From positions 1 to 53,235 of the forward strand of contig JBAROV010000123.1 of assembly GCA_049642465.1 (NCBI GenBank): a stretch of 53,235 bases of DNA, written 5' to 3'. A program made the translations under genes and the position numbers. This DNA is from CAWDPQ01 sp049642465 (GTDB lineage: Bacteria > Acidobacteriota > Vicinamibacteria > Vicinamibacterales > 2-12-FULL-66-21). Of the stretch, positions 24,408 through 33,698 are shown piece by piece. Numbering within the stretch: the stretch's first letter is position 1; each line of letters starts with the position of its first letter. The notes beneath the pieces are model-generated. The model did no database searches, was not told the DNA's origin, and saw only the letters and a program-made list of their open reading frames with translations.

Positions 24408-25784
24408 TCAGTCTTTGATCACGACACCGTCCACCGTCTGATCGTCAAACAACCCGACCAACTCGGGGGCACCCAGCGGACGCGGTGTGTGATCGACGGT
24501 CTCGAGTTCCGGAAACTCCTCCGCCGCGGTGACGCCCTTGTCTTTCAGCCTGCGCGCCGTGACCAGCACCCGGCTTTCGAGTGTTCCGACCGCGTTGTTA
24601 TAAGCCTCGACTGATTTGGCCAGGCTGCGGCCGACATTCTCAAAGTGCTCGGCCAGCTTTGCGATCCGATCGTAGAGGTTTCGCCCCAGTTCACTGATCT
24701 CCTGAGCGTTCCTCGCAACCGTCTCCTGCTGCCACCCATACGCGATGGCCCGGAGGAGCGCGATGAGCGTCAACGGACTCGCGAGCATTACGCCACGGTT
24801 CATGCTGAACTCGAGCAGCGACGGATCGGATTGCAGGGCCGAGGTCAGGAGAGGCTCGCCCGGCACGAACATCACCACGATGTCTGGCGCCGGCTGAAAG
24901 TGTGCCCAATAGGACTTCCCCGCGAGCCGGTTCACATGCTCCTTCAGCTGACGCGCGTGTTCCCGCAGCTTCGCCTCGCGAGCGTCATCATCCTGGCATT
25001 CCGATGCGTCCAGAAACGCCGTCAGGGGCACTTTCGCGTCAACCACCACGTTTTTGCCGCCTGGCAGTTTCACGAGGACGTCGGGTGTCAATCGGCCGTC
25101 CTCGCCGATGACCGACTCCTTCATCTCGTAGTGGCTGCCCTGAATCATTCCAGCGCTCTCCAGGACACGTCGGAGCTGAAGTTCTCCCCATTGCCCGCGC
25201 ACGTTTGGGGATCGGAGCGCACGCGACAACCGGCTGGTTTCGGCATGGAGCACTTGCTGCGCGTTGGTAAGCGACCGGATTTGTTCTGACAGTTGGGCCT
25301 GAGCCGACACCCGTCCCCGCTCCACTTCCTGCAGCTTGGCGTCAACCTTGGTCAGCGACTCCTTGAGCGGTTGCACGATCGTTTCGATCGTCTTCTGCCG
25401 CCCGTCGAGGTCCAGCGCCGCCGTGCGCTGCAATTCGCCAAGTGAGGCTCGTGCGAGCTGCAGAAACGCCTCGTTGTTGTTCTTGAGCGCCTCCGACGAG
25501 AGGGCCGCAAACGCTTCTCGCAGCTTCGCTTCGGCCGTTTGCAGCATCGCCAGCTTCTCGGTTGAAGCCTGCCGGGCGGCGTCGATTTCCGCACCCGCCC
25601 TGGCGCACTCCTGACGCGCCGCCGCGAGGTCCTGCTGCAACTGCGCAAAGCTCGTTTCGCGTTGGGTGAGTGCGCGTCGAAGCTCCGAGACTCTGGTGGC
25701 TTGGAGGCCAATCCACATCAGGCCGCTGATAGCCAGGCCGATGGCCACCCCAATAACCAGGGGAGAGACGGCAACGGTGTCCAC
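24408..25784 (-). CDS. rmuC: DNA recombination protein RmuC
   Basis: The 458-residue protein has one N-terminal membrane anchor (residues 8-28), a long coiled coil (about 30-190, Gln/Ala/Glu rich) and the RmuC domain with NVRGQWGELQLRRVLE, the PD-(D/E)XK-like NVVVDAKVPL and the FVPGE segment. RmuC limits recombination between inverted repeats in E. coli, possibly as a nuclease. It is divergent from the SUF operon; the spacer holds a dispersed inverted-repeat element and the SUF promoter. Confidence 0.93.
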   Translation of the reverse strand: MDTVAVSPLVIGVAIGLAISGLMWIGLQATRVSELRRALTQRETSFAQLQQDLAAARQECARAGAEIDAARQASTEKLAMLQTAEAKLREAFAALSSEALKNNNEAFLQLARASLGELQRTAALDLDGRQKTIETIVQPLKESLTKVDAKLQEVERGRVSAQAQLSEQIRSLTNAQQVLHAETSRLSRALRSPNVRGQWGELQLRRVLESAGMIQGSHYEMKESVIGEDGRLTPDVLVKLPGGKNVVVDAKVPLTAFLDASECQDDDAREAKLREHARQLKEHVNRLAGKSYWAHFQPAPDIVVMFVPGEPLLTSALQSDPSLLEFSMNRGVMLASPLTLIALLRAIAYGWQQETVARNAQEISELGRNLYDRIAKLAEHFENVGRSLAKSVEAYNNAVGTLESRVLVTARRLKDKGVTAAEEFPELETVDHTPRPLGAPELVGLFDDQTVDGVVIKD

Positions 25785-25800
25785 GTGTGAGAAAGTTTAC

Positions 25801-25868
25801 CGCTTCCAGCTGCCAGCTTCCCGCCACCACACGGCAGGAACAGGAGCTGCTAGGTGGAGCTGGAAGCT
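25801..25868. repeat. Dispersed inverted-repeat element (GCTTCCAGCT family), copy 3
   Basis: GCTTCCAGCT (25802-25811) pairs with AGCTGGAAGC (25858-25867), a perfect 10-bp inverted repeat, with an inner CAGGAACAGGAGCTG. It lies in the rmuC/SUF divergent spacer, immediately upstream of the SUF promoter. Confidence 0.7.
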
Positions 25869-25877
25869 CGAAGCCGG

Positions 25878-25924
25878 TTGATCCCACAAAGCGCAGGGAC
25901 TAATATAGGACTGTTCTGGTCCTA
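25878..25924 (+). promoter_or_regulatory. SUF operon promoter with overlapping inverted-repeat operator
   Basis: TTGATC (25878-25883), a 17-bp spacer and TAATAT (25901-25906) form a good sigma-70 promoter. Overlapping its -10 end is TAGGAC-N7-GTCCTA (25906-25924), a perfect 6-bp inverted repeat containing GGACT..GGTCC, similar in style to IscR-type sites (ATA..GACT..AGTC..TAT). The operon encodes an Rrf2 protein with three cysteines, so autoregulation by cluster status is likely. The operator assignment is inference. Confidence 0.6.
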
Positions 25925-25945
25925 GTTCGCCTGGGCCTTGGAGAT

Positions 25946-26272
25946 ATGGTGCAAATCAGCGAGAACGCGGGGAAGCTCATCAAGAAGATGACCGAGCGCC
26001 ACGGTATTCCCGCCGGAGGCCTGCGCATCGGGATCAAAGCGGGGGGCTGCTCCGGGCTGAGCTATACCTTTGCCTGGGAAGCGGCACCGCGCGACGGCGA
26101 CCACGTGTTCGACGGACCCGAAGGATCGAAGGTGTTCATCGATCCCAAGAGCTTTCGATTCATCGACGGGACGACGCTCGACTACGACACGAGCCTCGTC
26201 AGCAAGGGATTCATTTTCAGTAACCCGAACGCGAAGTCGAGCTGCGGATGCGGGACGTCGTTTAGTGTGTGA
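25946..26272 (+). CDS. sufA: A-type iron-sulfur carrier (HesB/IscA/SufA family)
   Basis: The 108-residue protein has the three cluster cysteines of A-type carriers: one in KAGGCSGLSY and two in SSCGCGTSF near the C-terminus. A-type proteins receive Fe-S clusters from the scaffold and pass them to target enzymes. The subtype (SufA, IscA or ErpA) cannot be fixed from sequence alone; the symbol follows its place at the head of the SUF operon. It is separated from sufB by 72 bp of GC-rich, hairpin-prone sequence. Confidence 0.9.
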   Translation: MVQISENAGKLIKKMTERHGIPAGGLRIGIKAGGCSGLSYTFAWEAAPRDGDHVFDGPEGSKVFIDPKSFRFIDGTTLDYDTSLVSKGFIFSNPNAKSSCGCGTSFSV

Positions 26273-26344
26273 GTCGCGGCGGCCCTTGGTGCTGCCGCTG
26301 GTTAGCCGCGCCTGGGCCGGGCTTGCGGCATCTGAGAGTTTCTC

Positions 26345-27789
26345 ATGTCCACTGCCACTGAAACCATCGAACAACTCGCGACACGCGAATACAAGTACGG
26401 CTTCTACACCGACATCGAAACCGAAACGATTCCGAAAGGGCTGAACGAAGACGTCATCCGGATGATCTCCGCGAAGAAGGGAGAGCCGGAGTGGCTGCTC
26501 GAGTGGCGCCTGAAAGCCTACCGGGTGTGGCTCACGATGAAGGAGCCAACCTGGCAGAACGTCAAGTACGACCCGATCAACTACCAGGACATCGTGTATT
26601 ACTCGGCGCCGAAGAAGAAGAAGTCGCTGAACAGCCTGGACGAGGTCGACCCGGAGGTCAGACGGACATTCGACAAGCTGGGGATTCCTCTCGAGGAGCA
26701 GAAGCTGTTCTCCGGCGTGGCCGTCGACGCGGTCTTCGACAGCGTTTCGGTCGCCACGACGTTTCGCGAGAAGCTCGCCTCGGTCGGCATCATCTTCATG
26801 TCGTTTTCAGAAGCCGTCCGCGAGCATCCCGAGCTGGTGAAGAAGTATCTCGGCTCGGTTGTGCCCTACACGGACAACTTCTTCGCGACGCTGAACTCGG
26901 CCGTGTTCAGCGACGGATCGTTCGTCTACATCCCCAAGGGTGTGAAGTGCCCGATGGAACTGTCCACCTACTTCCGGATCAACGCACGTGACACCGGACA
27001 GTTCGAACGGACGCTGATCGTTGCCGACGAGGGCTCGTACGTCAGTTATCTCGAGGGCTGCACGGCGCCGATGCGCGACGAAAACCAGCTGCACGCCGCC
27101 GTCGTCGAGCTCGTCGCGCACGATGGAGCGACCATCAAGTACTCGACGATTCAGAACTGGTATCCCGGCGACAAGGACGGCAAGGGAGGCATCTACAACT
27201 TCGTGACCAAACGCGGCCTGTGCGCCGGCCGCGGCTCGAAGATCACGTGGACGCAGGTGGAAACGGGCTCGGCGATCACCTGGAAGTATCCGGGCTGCAT
27301 CCTCCAGGGGGACGGCTCGATCGGCGAGTTCTACTCGGTCGCGACGACGAACAACTGGCAGCAGGCCGATACCGGCACCAAGATGATCCACCTTGGAAAG
27401 AACACGCGGAGCACGATTGTGTCCAAGGGGATCTCGGCTGGCCACGGCCAGAACACCTACCGCGGTCTCGTGAGGGTGGGCAAGAACGCCACACACGCAC
27501 GCAACTATTCCCAGTGCGACTCGCTGCTGATTGGCGACAAGTGTGGCGCTCATACATTCCCGTATCTCGAGATCAAGAACACGTCTGCGCGGGTAGAGCA
27601 CGAAGCCTCGACGTCGAGGATTGGCGAGGACCAGATCTTCTATCTTCGTCAGCGCGGACTGGCGCTGGAGGACGCGATCAACATGATCGTGAGCGGTTTT
27701 TGTAAGGAAGTATTCCGCGAGCTGCCGATGGAGTTTGCGGTTGAAGCACAGAAGCTCCTGAGTGTCAGTCTCGAGGGCTCCGTAGGTTA

Positions 27790-27790
<1 letters not shown>
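26345..27790 (+). CDS. sufB: Fe-S cluster assembly scaffold subunit SufB
   Basis: The 481-residue protein shows SufB landmarks: YYSAPKKKKSLNSLDEVDP, VFDSVSVATTF, YTDNFFATLNSAVFSDGSFV, YLEGCTAPMRDENQLHAAVVEL, TKRGLCAG and the C-terminal EHEASTSRIGEDQIFYLRQ region with conserved Cys (QCDSLLIGDKC) and His residues. SufB with SufC and SufD forms the SufBC2D scaffold where clusters are built. Its stop TAA shares its last base with the sufC ATG. Confidence 0.97.
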
Positions 27791-28542
<752 letters not shown>

Positions 28543-28544
28543 CG

Positions 28545-29885
28545 ATGATCCCTTCCCAAGCGACCGAGACACTGCATCCCTGGCTGGCGTCCGCCCGGCC
28601 GCAGAGTGGCCCACGCTGGCTGCAGGATCTGCGCGAGCGGGGGGCCTCACGGTTCAGCGCCGTCGGATTTCCGACCGTTCGAGACGAAGAGTGGCGATTC
28701 ACGAACATCGCCCCGATTGCGAACACGGATTTCCGTCCGGCTGACACCGACGCGCCGCTCAGCGAGCAGCAGCTGGGCGCGCTGCTCTATGCCGACGCAC
28801 CCTACCGGCTCGTGGTCGTCAACGGCCGGTTTCGACCCGAGCTGTCGCGCACTCACAAACTGCCGGGCGGCGTGCGCGCTGGATCGCTGGCGCGGTCCAT
28901 CAACAGTGAACTGGAAGCGGAGAGCGAGATCGTTCAGCGGTACCTCGGCCAATTGGCGGATGTCGGCGCCCGGGCGTTCGACGCCCTCAACACCGCGCGA
29001 ATTGACGACGGGGCGTTCGTGCATGTGTCTGACGGAACGATCCTGGAGCAACCGCTGCAGGTGATGTTCGTTTCGACGGGGCGTAGCGGTGGGCATCCAT
29101 CAATCCAGCATCCCAGGCTCCTGCTGGTCGTTGGCAGCAACTCACAAGTGCGCATCGTCGAAACCTACGTCGGCACCGGCGGCGCCTATTTTTCGAACGC
29201 GGTGACCGAGGTGTTCGTTGGTGAAAACGCGGTCGTCGATCACTACAAGGTGCAGGAGGAGAGTCGCGAGGCGTTCCATATCGCCAGCATGCACGTCCAT
29301 GCGCTGCGGAGTGCGTCGTTTTCGTCGCACTCCTTCACCTTGGGCGGAAGGATCGTGCGCAATGACGTGGTGTCGATCCTCGACGGCGAAGGGGCGGAGT
29401 GCACGCTGAACGGGTTGTATCTCGCTGACGGCGATCGACTGGTCGATAACCACACGACGATCGAGCACGCCAAGGCGCATTGCCCGAGCCACGAGATCTA
29501 CAAGGGAATCCTTGGCGGCCGTGCCCGAGCCGTATTCAACGGCAAGATCATCGTCCGTCCCGACGCGCAAAAGACCGACGCGAAGCAGACAAACCGTGCG
29601 CTGCTTCTCTCCGACAGCGCGTCGATTAATACGAAGCCTCAGTTGGAGATCTTTGCCGACGATGTGAAGTGCACCCATGGCGCGGCAATCGGTCAAATAG
29701 ACGACGACGCGCTCTTTTACCTGCGGGCGCGCGGCCTGACCTTCGAAGAGGCCCGCGACATGCTGATTCATGCGTTTGCCGGCGAGATTCTCGACCGCGT
29801 GCGGATTGACGCGTTGCGGGGCGCGCTCGAGGGCGAGTTGTACGCGCAGCTTGCGAAGGATCTCGCCGAGGCGGATGCGGGATGA
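28545..29885 (+). CDS. sufD: Fe-S cluster assembly subunit SufD
   Basis: The 446-residue protein is the SufB paralogue: an N-terminal helical part (RFSAVGFPTVRDEEWRFTNI) and a beta-helix core ending in the family region CTHGAAIGQIDDDALFYLRARG with the conserved His used at the SufB-SufD interface. It begins 2 bp after sufC and overlaps sufS by 4 bp (ATGA). SufD is needed for iron entry into the complex. Confidence 0.96.
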   Translation: MIPSQATETLHPWLASARPQSGPRWLQDLRERGASRFSAVGFPTVRDEEWRFTNIAPIANTDFRPADTDAPLSEQQLGALLYADAPYRLVVVNGRFRPELSRTHKLPGGVRAGSLARSINSELEAESEIVQRYLGQLADVGARAFDALNTARIDDGAFVHVSDGTILEQPLQVMFVSTGRSGGHPSIQHPRLLLVVGSNSQVRIVETYVGTGGAYFSNAVTEVFVGENAVVDHYKVQEESREAFHIASMHVHALRSASFSSHSFTLGGRIVRNDVVSILDGEGAECTLNGLYLADGDRLVDNHTTIEHAKAHCPSHEIYKGILGGRARAVFNGKIIVRPDAQKTDAKQTNRALLLSDSASINTKPQLEIFADDVKCTHGAAIGQIDDDALFYLRARGLTFEEARDMLIHAFAGEILDRVRIDALRGALEGELYAQLAKDLAEADAG

Positions 29886-31126
29886 CGCCAATTGCCGTGA
29901 GCGGAGCAGTGCTGGATGTCGCGCGCGTGCGCGCGGACTTCCCAATCCTGCGCCGCCAGGTCCACGGCAAGCCCCTCGTTTACCTCGATAACGCCGCCAC
30001 CACGCAAAAGCCGCAGCAGGTTCTCGACGCGCTCACGGCGTACTACACGGGCCAGAACGCGAACGTGCATCGCGGCGTGCATCTCCTCAGTCAGGAGGCC
30101 ACCGACGCGTTCGAGGCCGCCCGCGAAACGATCCGAGCATTTTTCCACGCGTCGAGCATCCGGGAGATCGTCTTCACGCGGAACTCTACCGAGGGGATCA
30201 ATCTCGTGGCGTACTCGTTTGGCGCCGCGCGAGTTCGCGACGGCGACGAGGTGCTCATCACCGCGATGGAGCACCACTCGAACATCGTTCCGTGGCAGCT
30301 GATGTGCTCGCGCACCGGCGCGCGTCTGAGAGTCGCACCGATCGACGACAGCGGTGAACTGCTGCTCGACGAGCTGGAAGCCATGATCGGGCCGCGAACG
30401 CGTATCGTGGCAGTCGCGCACATGTCGAATGCACTCGGCACCATCAATCCGATCGAAGAGATTGTGAGGCTGGCGCACGCGCAGGGCGCAGCCGTGCTCG
30501 TGGACGGTTCGCAGGCGGCGTATCACATGCCGGTTGACGTGAGTGCACTCGACTGCGACTTCTACGTCGCCACCGGGCACAAGCTCTACGGACCCACGGG
30601 GATTGGCGTGCTTTACGGGAAGGCCTCGCTGCTCGAGGCGCTTCCGCCGTTCCTCGGCGGCGGGGACATGATCCGCTCGGTCACCTTCGAACGATCGACG
30701 TGGAACGACCTGCCGCACAAGTTCGAGGCCGGCACGCCAGACATCGCCGGCGCCATTGGCCTCGCGTCGGCACTGGATTACATCCAGGCGGTCGGATTGC
30801 CGGCCATCGCGCAGCACGAACACGAGCTGCTGACCTATGCCACGGCGGTGGTTTCGGAGATCCCCGGTGTACGACTGATCGGGACAGCGCGACACAAGGC
30901 GAGTGTCCTGTCGTTCGTGATGAACGACGTTCACCCGCACGATATCGGGACGATTGTGGATCGCGAAGGAGTCGCGATCCGAACCGGCCATCATTGCGCG
31001 CAGCCCGTGATGGAGCGGTTTGGCGTGCCGGCAACGGCGCGGGCATCGTTGGCGATGTACAACACGCGCGCGGAGATCGACGCGCTGGGGCGCGCGCTTC
31101 GGCGCGTCCGCGAGGTGTTCGCGTGA
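29882..31126 (+). CDS. sufS: Cysteine desulfurase SufS (group II)
   Basis: The 414-residue PLP enzyme removes sulfur from cysteine as a persulfide. The PLP lysine is in ATGHKLYGPTGIGVLYG, and the persulfide Cys is in the short group II loop RTGHHCAQP near residue 365. Other landmarks are YLDNAATTQKP, NVHRGVHLLSQ and TRNSTEGINLV. It overlaps sufU by 4 bp, and SufU normally accepts its sulfur. Confidence 0.96.
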   Translation: MTPIAVSGAVLDVARVRADFPILRRQVHGKPLVYLDNAATTQKPQQVLDALTAYYTGQNANVHRGVHLLSQEATDAFEAARETIRAFFHASSIREIVFTRNSTEGINLVAYSFGAARVRDGDEVLITAMEHHSNIVPWQLMCSRTGARLRVAPIDDSGELLLDELEAMIGPRTRIVAVAHMSNALGTINPIEEIVRLAHAQGAAVLVDGSQAAYHMPVDVSALDCDFYVATGHKLYGPTGIGVLYGKASLLEALPPFLGGGDMIRSVTFERSTWNDLPHKFEAGTPDIAGAIGLASALDYIQAVGLPAIAQHEHELLTYATAVVSEIPGVRLIGTARHKASVLSFVMNDVHPHDIGTIVDREGVAIRTGHHCAQPVMERFGVPATARASLAMYNTRAEIDALGRALRRVREVFA

Positions 31127-31569
31127 CCGCCGACCTGAACGATCTGTATCAGGAAGTGATTCTCGACCATAACAAGCGGCCGAGGAACTTTCGCGTGCTC
31201 GACACGCCAAGTCATCACGCCGAAGGTTTCAACCCGCTCTGCGGCGACCGCCTCAACCTGTTCCTGAACGTCGAGGGAGATCGGATCGCCGACATCGCGT
31301 TTCAAGGTTCGGGCTGTGCGATCTCCAAGGCATCAGCGTCGCTGATGACGGATGCGGTCAAGGGGCGATCGATCGCGGAAGTGCGCGACTTGTTCGATCG
31401 CTTTCGCCGCATGGTGACCACGCCGTCCGATCGGAGCGTGGAGGACCTTGGAAAGTTGTCGGTGCTTGCCGGCGTCAGAGAGTTTCCCGTGCGCGTGAAA
31501 TGCGCCAGTCTCGCCTGGCACACGCTGAAAGCCGCGCTGGATCGCGAAGAAGAGGCGAGCACCGAATGA
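31123..31569 (+). CDS. sufU: SufU zinc-dependent sulfur transfer protein
   Basis: The GTG start (31123) inside the sufS stop gives 148 residues. It has the IscU-fold cysteines in NPLCGDRLN, GSGCAISKA and VKCASLAWHTL, the Asp of the CGD zinc site, and the 18-20 residue insertion between the second and third Cys that marks SufU rather than IscU. SufU takes the persulfide from SufS by swapping a zinc ligand. The overlap with its partner gene supports the call. Confidence 0.93.
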   Translation: MTADLNDLYQEVILDHNKRPRNFRVLDTPSHHAEGFNPLCGDRLNLFLNVEGDRIADIAFQGSGCAISKASASLMTDAVKGRSIAEVRDLFDRFRRMVTTPSDRSVEDLGKLSVLAGVREFPVRVKCASLAWHTLKAALDREEEASTE

Positions 31570-31961
31570 AGCCGCTGCAAATGGCACCGACGCCCGCTCC
31601 GGAAACGCCGACGGCGACGGGGGATACGGCCGGCCTCGTGCCCGATGCCTCCAGGACCGATGCCTTGAAGCCCGCCATCGTCGAGGCGATCAGGACCGTC
31701 TACGATCCGGAGATTCCGGTCAACATCTACGAGCTGGGGCTGATCTATGACGTGTTCGTCGATGCAGCCGGTGTTGCGGCTGTGCGCATGACGCTGACCG
31801 CTCCTGGTTGCCCGGCCGCGCAGTCGCTGCCAGTCGAAGTCGCCAGAAAGGTGAGCGCTGTTCCGGGAGTCACCGACGCGAAGGTGGATGTTGTGTGGGA
31901 GCCGGCGTGGACGAAGGATCGGATGTCGGACGCTGCAAAGCTGCAGTTAGGATTGTGGTAA
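31566..31961 (+). CDS. sufT: MIP18/DUF59-family SUF protein (SufT-like)
   Basis: ATG 31566 overlaps the sufU stop and gives 131 residues. A Pro/Thr/Ala-rich tail of about 30 residues precedes the DUF59 domain with YDPEIPVNIYELGLIYDV, the conserved Cys in TAPGCPAAQSLP and the C-terminal VVWEPAWTKDRMSDAAK. This family helps mature Fe-S proteins, particularly under high cluster demand. The symbol follows SUF-linked homologues. Confidence 0.9.
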   Translation: MKPLQMAPTPAPETPTATGDTAGLVPDASRTDALKPAIVEAIRTVYDPEIPVNIYELGLIYDVFVDAAGVAAVRMTLTAPGCPAAQSLPVEVARKVSAVPGVTDAKVDVVWEPAWTKDRMSDAAKLQLGLW

Positions 31962-31971
31962 GCGAGGGCTT

Positions 31972-32508
31972 ATGCTGCGCCTGTCAAAAAAGGCCGATTA
32001 TGCGTTGATGGCGATGAAGCATCTCGCGATCCGGCCGGATGCCGCCTCGGCCAGCGCGCGTGAAATCGCGGAGCAGTACGACATCCCCGTCGAGCTGATG
32101 GCCAAAGTGCTTCAGCGGCTTGCGCGGCGCGGCCTGCTGACGTCGCATCAGGGCACGCGGGGTGGGTACCGTCTCTCGAAACCATCTGCAGCGATTTCCG
32201 TCGCCGACATCATCCAGGCGATCGATGGGCCGCTTACGGTGACCGCCTGTTCGACCGAGTCCGAGAACTGCGGCCAATACGCGAAATGCAGCGTGCGGGA
32301 TCCGCTCTGGCGTATCAAGGATCGCATCCTTGCCGCGCTGGCCACCTGTTCGCTCCAGGAGGTGGCCTCGGAGGCGCCAATCACCGACGCGCCGGGCGAC
32401 CCGCTGCATGTGACCATCGGCGCCCCTCGACTGGGCTCGGGGGAGGCCCCTCGACTGGGCTCGGGGCAGGCCCCTCGACTGGGCTCGGGGCAGGCGCGCT
32501 CGCGCTGA
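31972..32508 (+). CDS. Rrf2-family regulator with a repeat-derived C-terminal tail
   Basis: This 178-residue IscR-like protein has an N-terminal winged helix (SKKADYALMAMKHLA; RGGYRLSK) and three cluster cysteines spaced C-x6-C-x5-C in ACSTESENCGQYAKC, so it likely binds a [2Fe-2S] cluster and controls the operon. Unusually it is the eighth gene rather than the first. The last 30 residues are three copies of APRLGSG(E/Q) plus ARSR, encoded by a 24-bp DNA tandem repeat; normal family members end near residue 145-150. The tail is probably not needed for function. Confidence 0.9.
   Translation: MLRLSKKADYALMAMKHLAIRPDAASASAREIAEQYDIPVELMAKVLQRLARRGLLTSHQGTRGGYRLSKPSAAISVADIIQAIDGPLTVTACSTESENCGQYAKCSVRDPLWRIKDRILAALATCSLQEVASEAPITDAPGDPLHVTIGAPRLGSGEAPRLGSGQAPRLGSGQARSR
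32425..32496 (+). repeat. 24-bp tandem repeat (three copies) inside the Rrf2 gene
   Basis: The unit is GCCCCTCGACTGGGCTCGGG plus GCAG (GGAG in the first copy), three copies at about 32425-32496, encoding APRLGSG(Q/E). The core CCCCTCGACTGGGCTCGGGG is an imperfect inverted repeat, so each unit can fold as a hairpin on either strand. The repeat ends 12 bp before the stop codon, consistent with invasion of the 3' end of the gene. Confidence 0.85.
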
Positions 32509-32515
32509 GGATTCG

Positions 32516-33691
32516 TTGGCGAAACCCATCTATCTCGACTATCACGCGACCACGCCGGTCGATCCGCGCGTGCTTCAGGAGATGCTGCCGTATTTCACCG
32601 AGCGGTTCGGCAATGCGGCATCGCGTCAGCACGCGTTTGGGTGGGAGGCGCAGGAAGCCGTGGACGCGGCGCGTCGCCGCATCGCAACGTTGATCAACGC
32701 TTCCCCCGGCGAAATCATCTTCACGAGCGGCGCAACCGAATCCAACAATCTGGCGATCAAGGGCTGCGCCAAAGCCTTGCGTGAGCGCGGTGACCACGTG
32801 ATTACGGTCGCCACCGAGCACAAATCCGTTCTCGACTCGTGCCGGCGTCTCGAACAGGAAGGCTGGAAGCTGACGGTGCTCGGCGTATCGCCGGAGGGGT
32901 TCGTCGATCTGGACCAGTTGCGCCGGTCCATCAACGACCGCACCGTGCTGGTAACGGTGATGGCCGCGAACAACGAGGTCGGCGTCATTCAACCCTTGGC
33001 GGAAGTTTCGGCGATCGTCAAATCCTCCGGTGCGCTGTTGCACACCGATGCGGCCCAGGCTGCGGGAAAGATCCCGCTCGATGTCGAGGCGCTCGGCGTG
33101 GACCTCCTCTCCCTGACCGGCCACAAGTGCTACGGTCCAAAAGGCGCGGGCGCGCTGTACGTGCGGCGCAGGCGTCCTCGCCTCCAGCTCGAATGCATGA
33201 TTGACGGTGGCGGCCACGAGAACGGCCTGCGATCGGGCACGCTCAACGTTCCGGGCATTGTTGGCCTGGGAGCGGCCGTCGATCTCTGCCGGACGGAAAT
33301 GGGAGAAGAGAGCACCCGTCTGGCGTCGCTTCGCGATCGGTTGCTCGAAGGGCTTCGGCGCAACATCGACGGCATCCGCCTCAACGGTTCATCGTCACAT
33401 CGGCTGCCTCACAACCTCCACGTGAGCTTCGACGATGTGGATGGCGAGTCCTTGCTGATGGCCCTTGGCGACATTGCCGTATCGACCGGTTCGGCGTGCA
33501 GCTCTGGAAGCCAGAAACCGTCGCATGTCCTCGAGGCGATTGGCGCGGTTGGCGAGCGTGCCGGTGCGTCGATACGATTCGGTCTCGGCCGCTGGACGAG
33601 CGAAGCGGACATCGAGGTTGCGGTGGCGCGCGTCACGAGGGTCGTCAACAGCTTGCGCCAGCGTGACACGGCGAGAGCAGTGGGCTCCTGA
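32516..33691 (+). CDS. iscS: Cysteine desulfurase IscS/NifS-type (group I)
   Basis: The 391-residue protein starts at TTG 32516 behind GAGG (32507-32510). It has YLDYHATTPVDP, FTSGATESNNLAIKG, the PLP lysine in LTGHKCYGPKGAGALYV and the long mobile loop with the persulfide Cys STGSACSSGSQKPSH, which place it in group I, unlike SufS in the same operon. Group I enzymes also supply sulfur for tRNA thiolation and other cofactors. Having both types in one operon suggests split duties. It ends 7 bp before the convergent antiporter gene. Confidence 0.94.
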   Translation: MAKPIYLDYHATTPVDPRVLQEMLPYFTERFGNAASRQHAFGWEAQEAVDAARRRIATLINASPGEIIFTSGATESNNLAIKGCAKALRERGDHVITVATEHKSVLDSCRRLEQEGWKLTVLGVSPEGFVDLDQLRRSINDRTVLVTVMAANNEVGVIQPLAEVSAIVKSSGALLHTDAAQAAGKIPLDVEALGVDLLSLTGHKCYGPKGAGALYVRRRRPRLQLECMIDGGGHENGLRSGTLNVPGIVGLGAAVDLCRTEMGEESTRLASLRDRLLEGLRRNIDGIRLNGSSSHRLPHNLHVSFDDVDGESLLMALGDIAVSTGSACSSGSQKPSHVLEAIGAVGERAGASIRFGLGRWTSEADIEVAVARVTRVVNSLRQRDTARAVGS

Positions 33692-33698
33692 TCGCTCG

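Noticed and set aside
29768..31210. 480-codon open frame opposite sufS
   Set aside because: Antisense shadow: the plus strand encodes an intact cysteine desulfurase in an overlapping operon, and the translated product has no fold-like pattern.
32425..32508. CRISPR array at the Rrf2 gene end
   Set aside because: The repeats are directly adjacent 24-bp units without spacers and are inside a coding frame.
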